In this document: positions 54,386 through 64,000 of the stretch, one piece after another | Layout: every line of letters starts with the position of its first letter | How positions within the stretch are numbered: position 1 is the first letter of the stretch | Assembly: GCA_963576735.1 (NCBI GenBank) | Contig: OY755178.1 | Coordinates: 10,168,001-10,232,000, forward strand | DNA length: 64,000 nucleotides | DNA from: Bedellia somnulentella | Lineage: Eukaryota > Arthropoda > Insecta > Lepidoptera > Bedelliidae | Direction: 5' to 3' | The notes under the pieces: model-generated | What the model was told of the DNA's origin: nothing | Databases searched by the model: none | The model's input: the letters and a program-made list of their open reading frames with translations, nothing else | Position numbers and translations under genes: made by a program

Positions 54386-55918
54386 TTAATACTCGTCCCG
54401 AGTATTATTGCTTCCATGGTACTTCGCAAGTCGATCGATGTGAACTATTTTCGAAGCCCCTCTAGGTTGGCGTTGAATTCTGTACGTTACATCGTTTATT
54501 CTAGTGACCACCTTGTACGGTCCTTCCCACCTATTTTGTAACTTAGGGGACTTCCCTTTCTGGCGAGTTGGATTGTGTAACCAGACGAGCATACCCTCTT
54601 CGAAACGCGGCGTGTTAGCTTTACGGTCATATCTGGTTTTCATCTTTTCACTAGCATGTAAACCATTTTCACGCACTAGGGAATGTACATCTTGCATTCT
54701 TTCCCTCAGCGGGCAACTTAATCTCAAATAGCCCCTTTTCCCGCAGCCATAACAAATCGGTCCAGTACTCCTTCCGACGGGTGCTTTAATGACCTTGACG
54801 TCCTCATTTGCTTCCGCAATCTCACGAAGTCGATGAGTTTGGCGCGTATCCTGGCGGCAAGCTTCAACTTCTAGAGCGTTCGCCAAGGCATCCTTGAGAG
54901 ACGTGTGGTGTTGAAGTCTCACCGCTGTTCTCACTTCGATATCTCTGATGCCGTCGACGAATGCTTGCACCAGGTTCATTTCCACCGTCTTCGGATCTAC
55001 ACTGGGATAGGCCTTGCGGACGAGCTTCTCGATTTCAAGGGCCCACTGCTGAAGTCCCTCTCCGGAACGCTGGACCCTATCACGCAGCTGAGCGCGGAAC
55101 ACGTGCTCCAGGTGTCGCTCTCCATAGCGAGACTCCAACGCATCCAGCAGGTCCTTGAAACCACCACTCGGAGTCGGCAGCGCCTCTATTACTGACAGTG
55201 CTTGACCTCGGAGCGCCACCGTCAGTGCAGTCAAACACTGTTCATCAGTCCAACCATTGGCAGCCGCAACAGTCTGGAACTGATGTCTATACGCCGACCA
55301 GGATGTTGTTCCGTCGTAGGGAGGAACCTTCACACGAGGACCATGGACAGCTACTACATTCTCACCGGAGACAACCTTGACCGGTCGTGATTCAAGCTGC
55401 AGAACCCTTTTCTCCATTCCGCGGAAGTCGGTCTTCATGTCATCGATATCTTTCTCAATAGTGGTTACCTGCTCCTTCATCTGCTCTACGTCTTTTTCCA
55501 CAGTAACCACCCGACCACTGACTTCATTGACCGCAGTGAGAACTTGTGAGAACTTAGTTTGCTGTTCCTCGCGCAACTCACGAACTTCTTGTTTCACAAC
55601 ACCCTGTACCTCCGAATGTATGTTTTTTTTAACATCCTGTACCTCCGAATGTATGTTTTTCACAACATCCTGTATGCTTTGTTGTGCTTCACGCATGCTT
55701 TGAAACATTTCAACTATCATCGTCAAGTCAGTATTAGTTGCGGCCGCCGGCGCCGTTGATGTAGACGGCGCGTTAGTCACCGCGGACGTCTCCTCTGGAA
55801 TGTCACTCCGAGGGTTCGTGACCGATGACCTCATTTCCGACAGCTGTTCACCCTCTGCGGCTTTCTGAGCGCGTGTCTTCACACCCTCTCTTCCGTCTTC
55901 CTTCGGCATAACTGGCAT
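54386..55918 (-). CDS. Chimeric Gag-integrase tail protein of the LTR element
   Basis: The frame is open from 55942; the first ATG is at 55918 (MPVMPKEDGREG), giving 510 codons. Layout by residue from that ATG: an acidic and Ala/Thr-rich N-terminus; a long coiled coil (about 60-190) with heptad-like QDVKKNIHSEVQ repeats; a Gag capsid-like region (about 195-370; VPPYDGTTSWSAYRHQF, ESRYGERHLEHVFRAQLRDR); one CCHC-like knuckle, CYGCGKRGYLRLSC, in which the usual His is Tyr; and then, without any protease or polymerase, an integrase C-terminal segment (HASEKMKTRYDRKA, VWLHNPTRQKGKSPKL, WEGPYKVVTRINDVTYRIQR, HIDRLAKYHG). The Gag half packages RNA in its family. What the fused tail does here is unknown. 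GC content is well above the flanks, and the frame is undamaged. Confidence 0.92.
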   Translation of the reverse strand: MPVMPKEDGREGVKTRAQKAAEGEQLSEMRSSVTNPRSDIPEETSAVTNAPSTSTAPAAATNTDLTMIVEMFQSMREAQQSIQDVVKNIHSEVQDVKKNIHSEVQGVVKQEVRELREEQQTKFSQVLTAVNEVSGRVVTVEKDVEQMKEQVTTIEKDIDDMKTDFRGMEKRVLQLESRPVKVVSGENVVAVHGPRVKVPPYDGTTSWSAYRHQFQTVAAANGWTDEQCLTALTVALRGQALSVIEALPTPSGGFKDLLDALESRYGERHLEHVFRAQLRDRVQRSGEGLQQWALEIEKLVRKAYPSVDPKTVEMNLVQAFVDGIRDIEVRTAVRLQHHTSLKDALANALEVEACRQDTRQTHRLREIAEANEDVKVIKAPVGRSTGPICYGCGKRGYLRLSCPLRERMQDVHSLVRENGLHASEKMKTRYDRKANTPRFEEGMLVWLHNPTRQKGKSPKLQNRWEGPYKVVTRINDVTYRIQRQPRGASKIVHIDRLAKYHGSNNTRDEY

Positions 55919-55943
55919 CTTCAAATCCACTTCTGTCACCAAT

Positions 55944-56433
55944 TGTTACGTACCGGGTTCTTATTTTGATAAATACCAGTCACACTTTCGTGCAATAAGG
56001 TGTAATTATATTTATTGACCAATAACGCACTTTACACAACACAACAAACACTATCGATAATTAACTATCGATACTCGCACTAATTAACAACACTAATTTA
56101 CTCCGTTATAGTAACACTGTCCACACCGTTAAGCTTATTTCCGTAATCCGTATATCACTGCACTGTCGTATTTAATTTCTTCGCTCTAGTATTTCGCTTG
56201 TTCTCGCTTTAGTTCTTCGCACTCGAATGACTCCGTAGCACGCGTCGCTCTTTATATATGCCAAATCTCAAATACGCGAATATTACAGAAAGTTCTAGTA
56301 CCACATTCTCGAAAAGTCGATATTCGAGAAACATCTAGTAATTCCTTTTTTTACTTATTAAAATACTAGTAACGCCATCTGTTATCTAGTAGTGGCAAAT
56401 CCTATCTCCTACTTGCGAACAGATGTCGTAACA
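55944..56433 (-). repeat. 5' LTR (in element direction)
   Basis: 490 bp. On the minus strand it holds a TATATAAAG box at about 56258-56250, a likely promoter core for the element's transcript. Confidence 0.95.
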
Positions 56434-56441
56434 ATATTAAT

Positions 56442-56807
56442 AACATAACATAAACATAAACGTTCACGCCGAATATCCCCGAAGGGGTTGGCAGAGGTAC
56501 TAATACTTCTGAACATCACGTGACTTTGTCACCTGGTGTTCAGAGTACCCATGTTTTGCATGGACAGTGTACTCACGTGATAGGGGGCAGGCCTATCGCC
56601 GTTTTGTACGAATACACTGTCACATGACTAAGTACAACTCAGCCATGTGGGTTTCCTCACGATGTTTTTCCTCACCGTTAACAACCGTGATAAATTAACC
56701 ACACATAAGTCTTTAGAAAAGACAAATTGGTGTAGGCCCGACCCAGGATTTGAACACTAGTCGTTTGCGCGATAACCGAGTGTTCTACCCACTGGGCTAT
56801 CACGGTC
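56442..56807 (-). mobile_element. SINE family B, full length, target of the LTR element
   Basis: Minus orientation: the tail ATAACATAACATAAAC lies on the left, the head (complement of GTGATAGCCCAGTGGGTAGA) on the right. The right target duplication is AATATTAAT (56808-56816). The left one is split by the LTR element (AATAT before 53880, ATATTAAT after 56433). Confidence 0.93.
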
Positions 56808-56816
56808 AATATTAAT

Positions 56817-57456
56817 TAATATTAATCACAAATAATTATCGAAATTCATGACAACAATAAGTATTATTTGGGGTCCAAATACTTAATTCTCCTGATAAAC
56901 TAGAGATACCTAATAATTAATATAAAAAACGTCTTTCGTATATTTTTTTATCAACCGACTAACTAATATTTAACTCAAATGCCATCAGGCTCTCAGTTGT
57001 GTAAACCAAGAATCTAAGAATTTTAAATGACCAGATAGTGGTCTCAACAGGACCAAACAGGATAATGTTTCCGTACTCGACCAGGAAACCAGTTCCAATA
57101 GAAAACTCGGTGTCAAAGTACCTAATACTAAGGACATTAGACTTGGACAATACAAGAGGCAGTGAATAGCGTATAGACTGATGCTATCTGCTGCACTATA
57201 CGGCACTGATGTATACGCGGAAACGTTTCATTGAACTTGTAACAAAATAATGGCCATTCACTCTTCTCTTTATTGAGCTTTAGAAATGTGGTTGGTGAAA
57301 AATGTCGGGATATTTTTTATGGTTAACTTTTTAACTTTGCTACATTTAAATATTTTTTTGTGTGTATCCAGTCAATAATGTGCTCCATATGTGAAAACTT
57401 TAACGACTTTGTTGTAACTAAGAGTTTTCTTAAAATTTCAGATTGTTGTATTGTAT
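56817..57456. other. No gene seen; minus-strand frame of 63-73 codons near 57206-56959
   Basis: Two overlapping minus-strand frames share the DNA and each is plausible only in part (RYFDTEFSIGTGFLVEYGN; LVLGTLTPSFLLELVSWSS). The first has the look of an eroded DNA or retroelement protein, but I cannot name it. Confidence 0.3.
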
Positions 57457-57588
57457 TAGGAGACCCATCACCAAAGATTCTTTATTTCTACAATCTTGTC
57501 CCCTATCAACTCCCAAATGTGGCTGAGAATGTTCCAGCTCTTAGCTACCCCTTTTTGGGATTTATGGCCATTATGTACATATGTATTG
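57457..57588 (+). repeat. A-family repeat, 3' half
   Basis: GGAGACCCATCACCAAAGAT, CCAAATGTGGCTGAGAATGT and GGGATTTATGGCC. The tail is diverged. Confidence 0.7.
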
Positions 57589-57964
57589 TATTGTGTTCTA
57601 CAGCTGTATGGTTTTCATTTCTAAGTGCAATTATGTAAAAAGCATTATGAAAAACCAAACTTTTATTCCCTAAGCTGCAGTGGGACATCACAATTTTGGG
57701 AATTTCAACTACCGATCTTGTTATTTTGCAAAAATTTCTTCAATAATTGCTTTCTCTATCTCTCTCTTAAATGTGGATTGATGATGCATAGCCCATGATG
57801 AAATCTCCACGTATACGTCAATGTAGATTTCTTTAACAGTGACGCAATCGCAGCTTAAATCTTGTCAAAATATCAAACTTTAAGCATTTAATATTTGGCG
57901 GCCCTTAGCACCTTATATCTTAATGTTATCATTATAACAACAAAAGATGATCAATACATAAAAT

Positions 57965-58110
57965 TTAGTAATTAGTCACAATTGGGGTAGATAGAAACTA
58001 TCAATTACCACTTTGAACAATCCTCACAAATTTCCTCGGGCTTCAATTACATTCATCAATCTTCTCATACCTACGCTTTAGTTCCTCACGCTTCAGATAA
58101 CTTTTTGAGC
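57965..58110. repeat. Family D repeat, degenerate
   Basis: ATTGGGGTAGATAGAAACTA, CACTTTGAACAATCCTCACA and CATCAATCTTCTCATACC match family D with many changes. Confidence 0.55.
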
Positions 58111-58121
58111 ACAATCTCAAT

Positions 58122-58640
58122 AGCTACGTCCACACTGTGCCTTTTTTTGTTCAATAAGGGCATGCGTCATAGCGCAGTCAACAGCGCACGTGAGGCATGC
58201 CCTTAATGCATGCGCGATGACAGTTGAAAGCGGAGCGCGCGCTGTGTTGCAAGTTATCCGGTGTCGATGTCGGGTGGATTTCTGTGCGTCATAGCGTTCA
58301 ACAACAAGATGGTGGACGAAGAAAAAGATTTAACATTAAGTTTTATTGAAGATTACAGAAGCTTTCCACAACTCTGGGATTCTAACAATAAACTTTACAC
58401 GAATAAAGTAAAGGGAACGATGGTTTTTTTTTCTGGAATTTCTTATGACCAAGTAAGCTGCACATATTCCCCCAAGTAAAATATTGTCGTCGCACATGTT
58501 TCCAACAGAAACTCAAACTACGAATAAAGTATGGTGTTGGTTTCAATTAACGCATTCACTTATTGTAAGCGTCAATTGAAAGTTGAATAGAAAGATGAAG
58601 ACGAAAGTTGAAGATGAAAAGGCACAGTGTGGACGTAGCT
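58122..58640. mobile_element. Short Harbinger-like element carrying a MADF gene fragment
   Basis: The ends AGCTACGTCCACACTGTGCC (58122) and its complement (ending at 58640) are perfect inverted repeats for at least 20 bases. The flanking bases AATA and TTAT allow a degraded TTA/TAA duplication. The interior keeps a GCGCGC-rich left part and the start of a MADF reading frame. At 519 bp it is a deletion derivative. Its ends differ from those of the elements at 14307 and 16982, so it represents a third family. Confidence 0.8.
58309..58479 (+). pseudogene. MADF domain, N-terminal remnant
   Basis: From ATG at 58309 the frame reads MVDEEKDLTLSFIEDYRSFP and QLWDSNNKLYTNKVK, which is the first part of a MADF domain (pattern FIExYRxFPxLWDxxxxxYxNKxxK). 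After 58410 the sequence departs into unrelated residues and stops at 58479. The rest of the gene is deleted. Confidence 0.8.
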
Positions 58641-58789
58641 TATTAGTTCTTAATTATATCATTTCATGGTAGTCCTCTACTGTTACTATTATTAACATCC
58701 ACGTTGGCTCTATGGTATGTCTTTACCCATTTACTTTTGTATCGTTATATCTCACAAACACTACTAAAACGTGTAAAAGAAATAAAGGA

Positions 58790-58920
58790 TAGAAGAATTT
58801 CGCGCTGGCAGCCATTGACACGGTAGCTCAATTGGCAAGAGCGACGGGGGCGTATACCCGAGGTCGCGGGTTCGAATCCCGCGTGTGTCGAAATTTTTCT
58901 TTCCTTTTTTGATTCTTTAT
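58790..58920 (+). mobile_element. Family C SINE, single copy with tRNA-like head
   Basis: The head spans 58817-58890: acceptor GACACGG against GTGTGTC, a D arm GCTC/GAGC, and a T arm GCGGG-TTCGAAT-CCCGC. The anticodon arm is faulty (a 4-bp CGGG/CCCG stem around an 8-base loop, with no T where base 33 should be), so it is SINE-like and probably not a working tRNA gene. The tail GTCGAAATTTTTCTTTCC is shared with 41140 and 59598. Confidence 0.75.
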
Positions 58921-59106
58921 TTATTAATTCCTTTACTTTCTTTTTTTACAAATCATCTTTCACACTACCATTCGATTACATAACCTAACATTACATTATT
59001 TTCTTAGAACCCCATCTCTACTGCATTCACTCTGCTCTCAAGCTTCTGCCACAATCAATATTGCATTGCAGACTGAAATATATTAAACCACTATTTTTAA
59101 TTTCAG

Positions 59107-59158
59107 GAAGGGGCAAGTTGAAGATCGTGATGAAATCATTATAAAAACCACAAAAAAT
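59107..59158 (+). other. 5' untranslated part of the second or later exon of the chitin-binding gene
   Basis: The sequence after TTTTTAATTTCAG (59094-59106) runs GAAGGGGCAAGTTGAAGATC to the ATG at 59159. Since a splice acceptor precedes it, transcription must start further left, at a site not identified. Confidence 0.6.
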
Positions 59159-62100
59159 ATGATATCATTATTAGATATTGCATTTTCTGTGCTTGTATTC
59201 TCCAGTTTAACAAATGCAGTTGAAAAAAATGGTAAGGTATCATTTGTAGACTTAGGAGGTATATAAGTATAGATAGATATTTCACTTTCATTTATTTATG
59301 AATCCCCAGCAGGTGGAATATTTTTTAATTTGTAATTCGCAAATTGGGTATGATTAGTTTTTTAATGTTTTTTGACATGAATTCCTCATGTGGGGATTAT
59401 TACTCATAAATAAAAGATGTTATTAAAGGAGAGAAAAATTTCGACACTGGCGGGGTTCGAACCCGCGACCTTCGGGTATACGCCCCCGTCGCTCTGCCAA
59501 CTGAGCTAAAGTGTCAGTTGGCATCCAGCGCGAAATTTCTCTATCCTTTGTTTTTTTTATTGTATACCCGAAGGTCGCGGGTTCGAACCCCGCCAGTGTC
59601 GTAATTTTTCTCTCCTTTAATAACATCTTTTATTTATGATTGGTTTTGCATTCGCAAAGCATATATTCATACTCACGGCCATAAATACCAAAAAGGAGTA
59701 GCCAGAGCTTGAAAGCTGGAAACTCCTCATCCACATTTGGAAGGTGATAGAAATAAAGTATTGTTGATGATGGGTTTCCAACTGCATATCGCCCTTAGTC
59801 GACTCTTACGACACCCGTGGTTAGAAAGGGGTAGTGAATTTCTAAGCCGACACTACATAGATCCATTGTTTTTGAAATATAACGATACAGAAGTTGTTTT
59901 TGGAATCTTCATCCTATGCTTGAATAATATATGCCACGTCTATAATCATCTCTAAACACCCTACGTTTTATATCTCAAAAACAGTGTATCCTAGTAAAAA
60001 ACATATTTTATGAATATTTTTTACGATTTTTGTTCAGATTAATTTAATGATTAACTTACGGTTTTTCTAAATTTGCAAAAAACTGATTACTTTGATATTG
60101 AATAAAAAAAATGCCGACACGGGAATAATGGGAAACTTTTAAATTTCATTTATAATTCCTACTTAATATACTTATGTTTTAAGCAATTATTCAAAATTTC
60201 AACTTAAAAGGAATTTATGTAACTTTGGATGTCTAAATTGTCCTGGCGACCTGGTGATGTTCCAAATTAACAATGTTTTGTCTAACTCCGAACTCCTTTT
60301 TTATATTTTCTATATGCATAAAAGAAAGTAAATTTACATTAAAAGGAGGGAGGAATTGTTTGTATGTTTGTGTGTCGGAAAAGACTCCGCAACAACGTAA
60401 CCGATTTAAAAATTATTGCACCAATGGAAAGCTAAAACTTTCAGAAACAATATAGGCTATATATCATCACGCTAAATATCGTAGGGGGTACGCAGTAAAA
60501 AACACTTAAAAGCAGCCGTGCCAAGCCGGGGCGGACCACTAGTAACTTATATGTTGTGTTTCATGAGATTTGTTTTGCATTGAAAATTGTAAAATGGCTT
60601 GCAAACGAGATATTATCAGTAAATGAACATGCGCTTCGTGCCTGGGATCTATAATATGAACAAAATATGATGTCTTAAAGGTTTTATATTCATGAAAATT
60701 TAATATGCATACCAATATACTAAAATTACTATTTTATTTTAAATTACTATTTTATTTTATTTAGAAGACTAACAGCATAATATAACTTATAAACTATCAC
60801 ATAAATATTCGTGTGCCAATTATAAATCTTCACCAATATTTTCAAGTATACTACTACTACGGAAGAAATACATATAGAAATAATTATGAATAGGATAGAT
60901 AAACTTCGTACAAATAAACTATGCTACATACATCAACATCAACAAAATAAAACAAAACAAACAAACAAATTCTTACTAATAATAAAAAACAAACTCTTCA
61001 AAAATCTCACGTATATTATATCTATTTAATTTCTAACCGATGATGTCTGGTAATACAGTTATACAATTATAAGCAATCCACCGATAATATATAAAATAAA
61101 ATATTTATTTGATATTGATACTATTGTTTCAGCGTCACAAAATAAAGAAAGTCGAGGAGCACGAGTAGTTGGAAGAATTGTTAAACTAAGCTCAGACATA
61201 AATACACTATCAATTCACTGTGACGGTGAAGGGTTTCAAAGGGATGAACATGACTGTGCTATATTTTATCGTTGTGTTAAATCCACACAACATAGATACA
61301 CCATTTTTCGGGTAAGAACTGCGCATTTTTTTTTGGTCAATGTAATACTAAGTCAACTCATTAAATAATAATTCTCTTTCAGTTTCAATGTAGCCCAGGA
61401 ACAATTTATGACCCCGAAACAGAAGTATGTAACTTTCCAAGAAATACTAAAAGATCTGAGTGCTTTAACTATGTAAATCCAGATGAAACGCATACACCAG
61501 AAACGAATGATGTAAATAATGAAGCAAATGAAATAGAAACCATACCATTTCCAAAACCAGAAAAAGAAATGAATAAACTTAAAGAACAAAGTAGACATAC
61601 CATTTTAGATTTAATTTTTAATAAACACAACAACCACAAAATAAGGTCGACTTCTATAAAACCTGTTGCGAAAACGAAACAAAAAGAGGTAAAAATATGT
61701 ACAGAGGAAGGATTTGTTGGAGACAAAGAGGATTGTCAAAAGTTTTATAGATGTGTTGCAAATGGTAGAGGTGGTTTTATTAGATATGAATTTTCTTGCA
61801 GTGAACTAACTATATGGGATGACGAATCCAAAAGTTGTAATCATTTTTCTTCTGTCAAACGCAGTCAGTGTAACATAAATAATGAGATCAATGAAAAAAC
61901 CTTAGACTTTAGTTCAGATCAGCAAACTACCAAAAATCCTTTCAAACCTTCTATTCAAGAACAGACGCAAATAAGTTATGGGTCACAGGTATCTCAAATA
62001 CAAGTTCAATTAAACAATGGGTCAACAATACAAAATCAAACACAGATTAGTTACGGTGACCAAAATAACCAGTCCCAACGGCAAGAAAATCAAGGCTATG

Positions 62101-64000
62101 AAAATCATCAAACCCAGCATCAAATTAGTCATGGTTCAGCTATCAGTCAAAGTCAAAATCAAATAAACCATGGTAACAAAAGTGTGCAAAACCAAGTACA
62201 AATAGATCATACACAACAAACTAGTCAGTCACAAAGTCAAAGTTTTGAAACAAGTGATAATCCAAACGAAAACAACAATGTTCATTCCAACACAAACAAC
62301 AACAAACATGGCTGCCAAACAAGTGGGTTCATGGGAGATACTGAAGATTGTAGAAAATTCTATAGGTGTGTTGATAATGGTAAAGGTGGTTACACAAAAT
62401 ATGAATTCACGTGTGGCGAAGGAACAGTATGGGACCAGTCTATAGAAGGGTGTAACCATAAATGGGCAGTAAAAAATTGCGCGCAATCACAATCATCAGA
62501 GTCATCGCCAGACTCAACAACCACTATTATGACATCAACCAACACGACGATACATTCAGAAGAAGTTACATCAGAAATGTCACCTCCATCACCATCACCA
62601 TCTAATAGTGAACCAAGTTCAACTGAATCAATGCCACAAACCAGTACCCCTCATGAATCTCATGTATCAAACAACAATTCATGTACATATAATGGTTTTA
62701 TAGGTGATGATAACGATTGTACAAAATTTTATAGATGTGTTGATAATGGAAATGGAGGTTACACTAGATATGAATTCAAATGTGGACAAGGTACAGTATG
62801 GGATCCAGAAATACAAGCTTGTAATCATGATTGGGCAGTTGCAAAATGTGGTGGTACTTCAACAGACTACAATAAAGTTGAAAGTACAACCAAAGTATCA
62901 AATATTCAAAATGAACCTTTGCCTGACACAAACATAGAAACAAACAATAATGAGATTGATCCCGCATTGACAACAACACAGCAGCCTGATACAGAAAATT
63001 ATCATGAAACAAGTGATAATGGAAATAATTGTACAGAAGAGGGTTTCAAAGGTGACAACCACGATTGTAAGAAATTTTATAGATGTGTTGACAATGGTAA
63101 CGGTGGCTACACTAAGTATGAATTTTCTTGTGGAGAAGGGACTGTATGGGATCAAGATATTTTGGGATGTAATCATCCTAGTGGTACAAAAAAATGCAAT
63201 AATCAGTCAAATACTCCAGTATCAACAACTCAACAAACTCAAAATGTGGACACCACAACTACAGAATCCATACACTCTACCACTACAAATCAACCATCGT
63301 CTTCTTCTATGGACCCTCACAGTAGTTTTGAATGTGATTCAAATGGATTTTTTGCTAACCCTGATAACTGCCAATCATTTTACCGTTGTGTAGATAATGG
63401 AGAAGGTCGTTATATTAAATACGAGTTTTCTTGTGGTGAAGGAACTATTTGGGATCAAGAAATTCAAGCTTGCAATCATGATAACGGGAAACAAAACTGC
63501 AAGAGAACACCCACCAGCAAACCTTCGGAAACATCTCAAGTAGACAGCTCAACCGAGACTTCTACATCAACAACTACAAATAGTCCATTAGAACCACCCC
63601 AATCAGGTGAAAATGAATGCCAATCAGAAGGTTTTTATGCAAACACAAAAGATTGCAAAAAGTTCTACCGCTGCGTTAATAATGGCAACGGAGATTACAC
63701 GAAATATGATTTTAGCTGTGGGGATGGTACAGTTTGGATGCAAGAAATACAGGCGTGTGACCATGATAATGATATAAACAGCTGCAATAGTCAAACTAAT
63801 AATGACAAGGAAAATCAATCACCCACTTTAGAATCGACTCAAAATCAACAATCGACATCATCGCCACCTAGTATAGAAGCAGATGAATATCCAAATGAAA
63901 TCTCAAACGAAAACCACGAGGAAACTTCATCAGACGAACAGTGCCATTCTGAAGGGTTTTATCAAAACAAGAAAGACTGCAGAAAATTTTATCGATGTGT
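59159..64000 (+). CDS. Secreted mucin-like chitin-binding protein with at least eight peritrophin-A domains, 5' part
   Basis: Coding exons: 59159-59231, 61133-61311 and 61383 to beyond the edge, all with GT-AG borders and matching phases (about 956 codons visible). An acceptor at 59101-59106 shows a further 5' untranslated exon upstream. Exon 1 codes a signal peptide (MISLLDIAFSVLVFSSLTNA). Eight six-cysteine CBM14 domains follow; the Cys-to-Cys spans are 61220-61463 (split by the intron), 61698-61872, 62312-62480, 62692-62849, 63030-63197, 63333-63500, 63618-63784 and 63942 on (cut). The typical spacing is C-x11-C-x5-C-x14-C-x12-C-x8-C with DCxKFYRCVDNGxGGY. The linker after domain 2 is Gln/Asn-rich with QxQISYG-type repeats; later linkers are Ser/Thr/Pro-rich and likely O-glycosylated. 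The role is binding chitin in gut lining, cuticle or trachea; the tissue is not known. Confidence 0.95.
59362..59635. mobile_element. Family C element, inverted dimer with tRNA-like heads
   Basis: Left half, minus orientation: tail (GAATTCCTCATGTGGGG, ATAAAAGATGTTATTAAAGG) and a complete tRNA-like head (59442-59515). Right half, plus orientation: the last part of the same head (59561-59600) and the tail CTCCTTTAATAACATC. Flanks ATGATTAGTTTT (59350-59361) and ATGATTGGTTTT (59636-59647) form a 12-bp target duplication with one mismatch. It lies in the first intron of the chitin-binding gene. Confidence 0.85.
59665..59860 (-). repeat. A-family repeat, minus, in an intron
   Basis: ATACTCACGGCCATAAATAC, GGAGTAGCCAGAGCTTG and CTAAGCCGACACTACATAG. 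Confidence 0.8.
60345..60545 (+). repeat. Probable LINE/other repeat 3' remnant of a widespread insect type
   Basis: GACTCCGCAACAACGTAACC, ACCAATGGAAAGCTAAAACT and GCCAAGCCGGGGCGGACCAC recall an intergenic repeat common in moths and butterflies, ending in CTAGTAAC. The identification is from memory. The rest of the intron, 59861-60344 and 60546-61132, is AT-rich with no gene seen. Confidence 0.45.

Larger units (their letters stand above)
53880..56433 (-). mobile_element. Young gypsy-type LTR element with a large internal deletion
   Basis: The two LTRs (53880-54369 and 55944-56433, 490 bp each) begin TGTTACGTACCGG and end GTCGTAACA. I count one mismatch (A or T near base 21). The target duplication is ATAT (53876-53879 and 56434-56437). 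The interior is only 1574 bp. In the element's direction (minus), the 5' LTR is followed by TGGTGACAGAAGTGG, a candidate tRNA primer site, and the 3' LTR is preceded by AAGGAGGGGGTAA, a polypurine tract. The Gag frame is fused to the integrase end, and protease, reverse transcriptase and RNase H are absent. It would need help in trans. Confidence 0.95.

Noticed and set aside
54504..55759. Plus-strand ORFs of 60-108 codons
   Set aside because: They lie antisense to the intact Gag-integrase frame and have no independent support.
58817..58890. A working tRNA gene with good acceptor, D and T arms
   Set aside because: The anticodon arm has only four pairs around an eight-base loop and lacks T at position 33. 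The same unit with flanking sequence recurs at 59442 within a transposable structure, so it is a SINE head.
61353..63818. Several minus- and plus-frame ORFs of 60-129 codons over the chitin-binding exon
   Set aside because: They are shadows of the long plus-strand frame, caused by its repeated domain codons.
7300..64000. Direct-repeat spacing of A copies as a possible CRISPR-like array
   Set aside because: Copies are in both orientations, diverged, at irregular distances, and the sequence is a eukaryotic nuclear genome.

Overview
The window looks like nuclear DNA from an insect, most likely a moth or butterfly. It is AT-rich, has spliced genes with short exons and GT-AG introns, carries no bacterial operons, and is packed with small interspersed repeats of types common in Lepidoptera. 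The order is an inference; no gene in the window fixes the species.

Only two host genes are well supported. (1) Positions 9326-13431, minus strand, hold a five-exon gene for the 28-kDa heat- and acid-stable phosphoprotein (HASPP28/PDAP1 family). (2) From 59159 to the right edge, plus strand, runs the 5' part of a secreted, mucin-like chitin-binding protein: signal peptide, at least eight peritrophin-A (CBM14) domains and low-complexity linkers. It continues beyond 64000.

Mobile DNA dominates the rest. At 14307-19507 two different PIF/Harbinger transposons lie end to end and share one TAA target duplication. Each codes a DDE transposase on one strand and a MADF-BESS accessory protein on the other, with the exons of each gene inside the intron of its partner. 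All four genes carry visible lesions, except that the long transposase exon of the second element is still open. Two 5'-truncated LINE copies face tail to tail at about 23918-27830. A young gypsy-type LTR element (53880-56433) has 490-bp LTRs with one mismatch and a single reading frame that joins Gag directly to the integrase C-terminus. A 2.5-kb element at 50054-52568 has 25-bp perfect inverted ends and palindrome arrays inside each end.

The smaller repeats form recurring families named here by letter: A (about 240 bp, more than 20 copies or fragments), B (tRNA-derived SINE with a TTATG-type tail), C (tRNA-like head, found twice as an inverted dimer), D (shares a terminal module with A), E (foldback MITE, two copies), F (MITE with long arms), and RTE-type LINE 3' ends. 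Several nested insertions allow a relative order of events to be read. Long AT-rich stretches between these features show no convincing gene. All calls come from reading the sequence by eye, so repeat edges are approximate unless target duplications are given.
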